A DNA stretch of 14,157 nt, taken from assembly GCA_021818605.1 (NCBI GenBank), contig JAKAUH010000789.1:1-14157 (forward strand), in the 5' to 3' direction. Within the stretch, counting starts at the first letter, position 1; every line of letters begins with the position of its first letter. Source of the stretch: Planctomycetota bacterium. Its GTDB lineage: Bacteria > Planctomycetota > Planctomycetia > Isosphaerales > Isosphaeraceae. A model generated the notes under the pieces. The model saw only the letters and a list, made by a program, of their open reading frames with translations, had not been told where the DNA came from and made no database searches. The position numbers and the translations under genes are program-made. Below are positions 13,577 through 14,157 of the stretch, one piece after another.

Positions 13577-13966
13577 ATGACCTCGACGAGCCTGCACCCC
13601 ACCCAACCTCTGGGCCCCGAAGCCCTGACCCTCCTGACCGATCGGCTGCCGGCGCCGGGCGATCCGGCCGGGCCACCCGCGGTCCCGAATAACGGCCAGC
13701 CGATGACGCTGGCCGAGGTGATCGACCACGAGTCGATGGCCTATCGAGCCTGGGGCACGCCCGCCGGCGATTTCCTGGCCCGCCAGATGGAACGCCTCGC
13801 GCAGCTCGTCCGCTGGACGGGCGCATCCACGCCCGAGGACCATGACGCCCGGATGGAGGTCTGGGACGACGAGCTGCGCGAACAGTGGTACGAACGCGGC
13901 TACCAGGACGGAGTCGACGCCGGCCGCCAGGACGCGGCAAGGGTGCGGTTCGAGGAGCGGTACTGA
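13577..13966 (+). CDS. Unknown protein in operon with the SWIM gene
   Basis: The product has 129 residues and no recognised domain. Residues 1-40 are Pro/Gly-rich and probably disordered. From about 44 it is helical: PMTLAEVIDHESMAYRAWGT, FLARQMERLAQLVRW, then an acidic EDHDARMEVWDDELREQWYERGYQ and a tail GRQDAARVRFEERY. The ATG at 13577 has AAGGAG (13564-13569) seven bases upstream, and the gene starts five bases after the SWIM stop. It is therefore probably made together with the SWIM protein and may bind it. Function unknown. Confidence 0.75.
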   Translation: MTSTSLHPTQPLGPEALTLLTDRLPAPGDPAGPPAVPNNGQPMTLAEVIDHESMAYRAWGTPAGDFLARQMERLAQLVRWTGASTPEDHDARMEVWDDELREQWYERGYQDGVDAGRQDAARVRFEERY

Positions 13967-14114
13967 ATCCGCTACCAGCCCTGACGAAATGGGGACACTC
14001 CTCGCCGAACACCACCACGGTATTGGCGTAAACCGTTGTGCGCAAAATGGTTATCTGCTGCTCTGTAGAAATCCTGTTCGTTCCATGCGAGTTGGATGAT
14101 GCATGCTCGGCCGG

Positions 14115-14135
14115 ACCCCTTGTTTTGCGGGGTTT
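14115..14135 (+). terminator. Possible terminator hairpin at the right edge
   Basis: ACCCC (14115-14119) pairs with GGGGT (14129-14133) around a T-rich loop, and the T-run continues to 14135. The stem is only five pairs. It lies 149 bases after the stop of the 129-residue gene. The stretch 13967-14114 holds nothing recognisable. Confidence 0.35.
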
Positions 14136-14157
14136 GCAGGGCCCGATCGATCAACCA

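Noticed and set aside
13972..14154. Minus-strand 60-residue frame at the right edge
   Set aside because: No domain, weak start context, and it crosses the hairpin at 14115-14135; it cannot be told from chance.

Overview
The window looks like a chromosomal segment of a GC-rich planctomycete, probably close to the Isosphaeraceae. This is inferred from a glycine-rich PEP-CTERM protein, a secreted-protein N-terminus with the LEGRVVPS-type motif common in planctomycete surface proteins, a Tat-exported enzyme, and short GC-rich tandem repeats between genes. No database search was possible, so the taxon is an inference. No tRNA, rRNA, CRISPR array or intact transposase was seen.

Layout. 1-596: no convincing gene; a 15-bp-period tandem repeat lies at 8-121. 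597-2456: large exported glycine-rich PEP-CTERM protein, followed by a hairpin. 2529-3006: repeat island made of a small nested inverted-repeat element (MITE-like, 2529-2679) and a run of short tandem repeats sharing the octamer GGACAGGC; the repeats form the 3' part of a minus-strand ORF (2710-3231) that begins as a planctomycete secreted protein and looks truncated. 3482-4231 (minus): MerR/TipAS-type regulator with a textbook MerR promoter-operator. 4488-5021: small exported protein, overlapping tail to tail with trmB (4997-5692, minus). 5789-6295 (minus): FabZ-family dehydratase. 6586-7410: TIM-barrel isomerase/AP-endonuclease-2-like protein. 7424-7669 and 7708-9036 (minus): small unknown protein and a Fic-domain AMPylase-type protein, whose AT-rich promoter carries paired inverted half-sites. 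9343-11220: Tat-exported ThDP-dependent enzyme of the acetolactate synthase type. 11324-13001: ABC-2 permease and ATPase of the polysaccharide/teichoic acid exporter type. 13231-13966: a SWIM zinc-finger protein and a small partner of unknown function, under a strong promoter whose -10 overlaps a GTAC-N4-GTAC palindrome.

How the genes fit together. The region is a mosaic of small transcription units rather than one pathway. trmB and the dehydratase are housekeeping-type genes. The ABC pair most likely exports a cell-surface glycan. The Fic, MerR and SWIM units each carry a visible operator-like palindrome at their promoter, so each is probably locally regulated. The most unusual parts are the repeat island that runs into a surface-protein gene, the exported ThDP enzyme with altered metal-site residues, and the SWIM operon with its operator.
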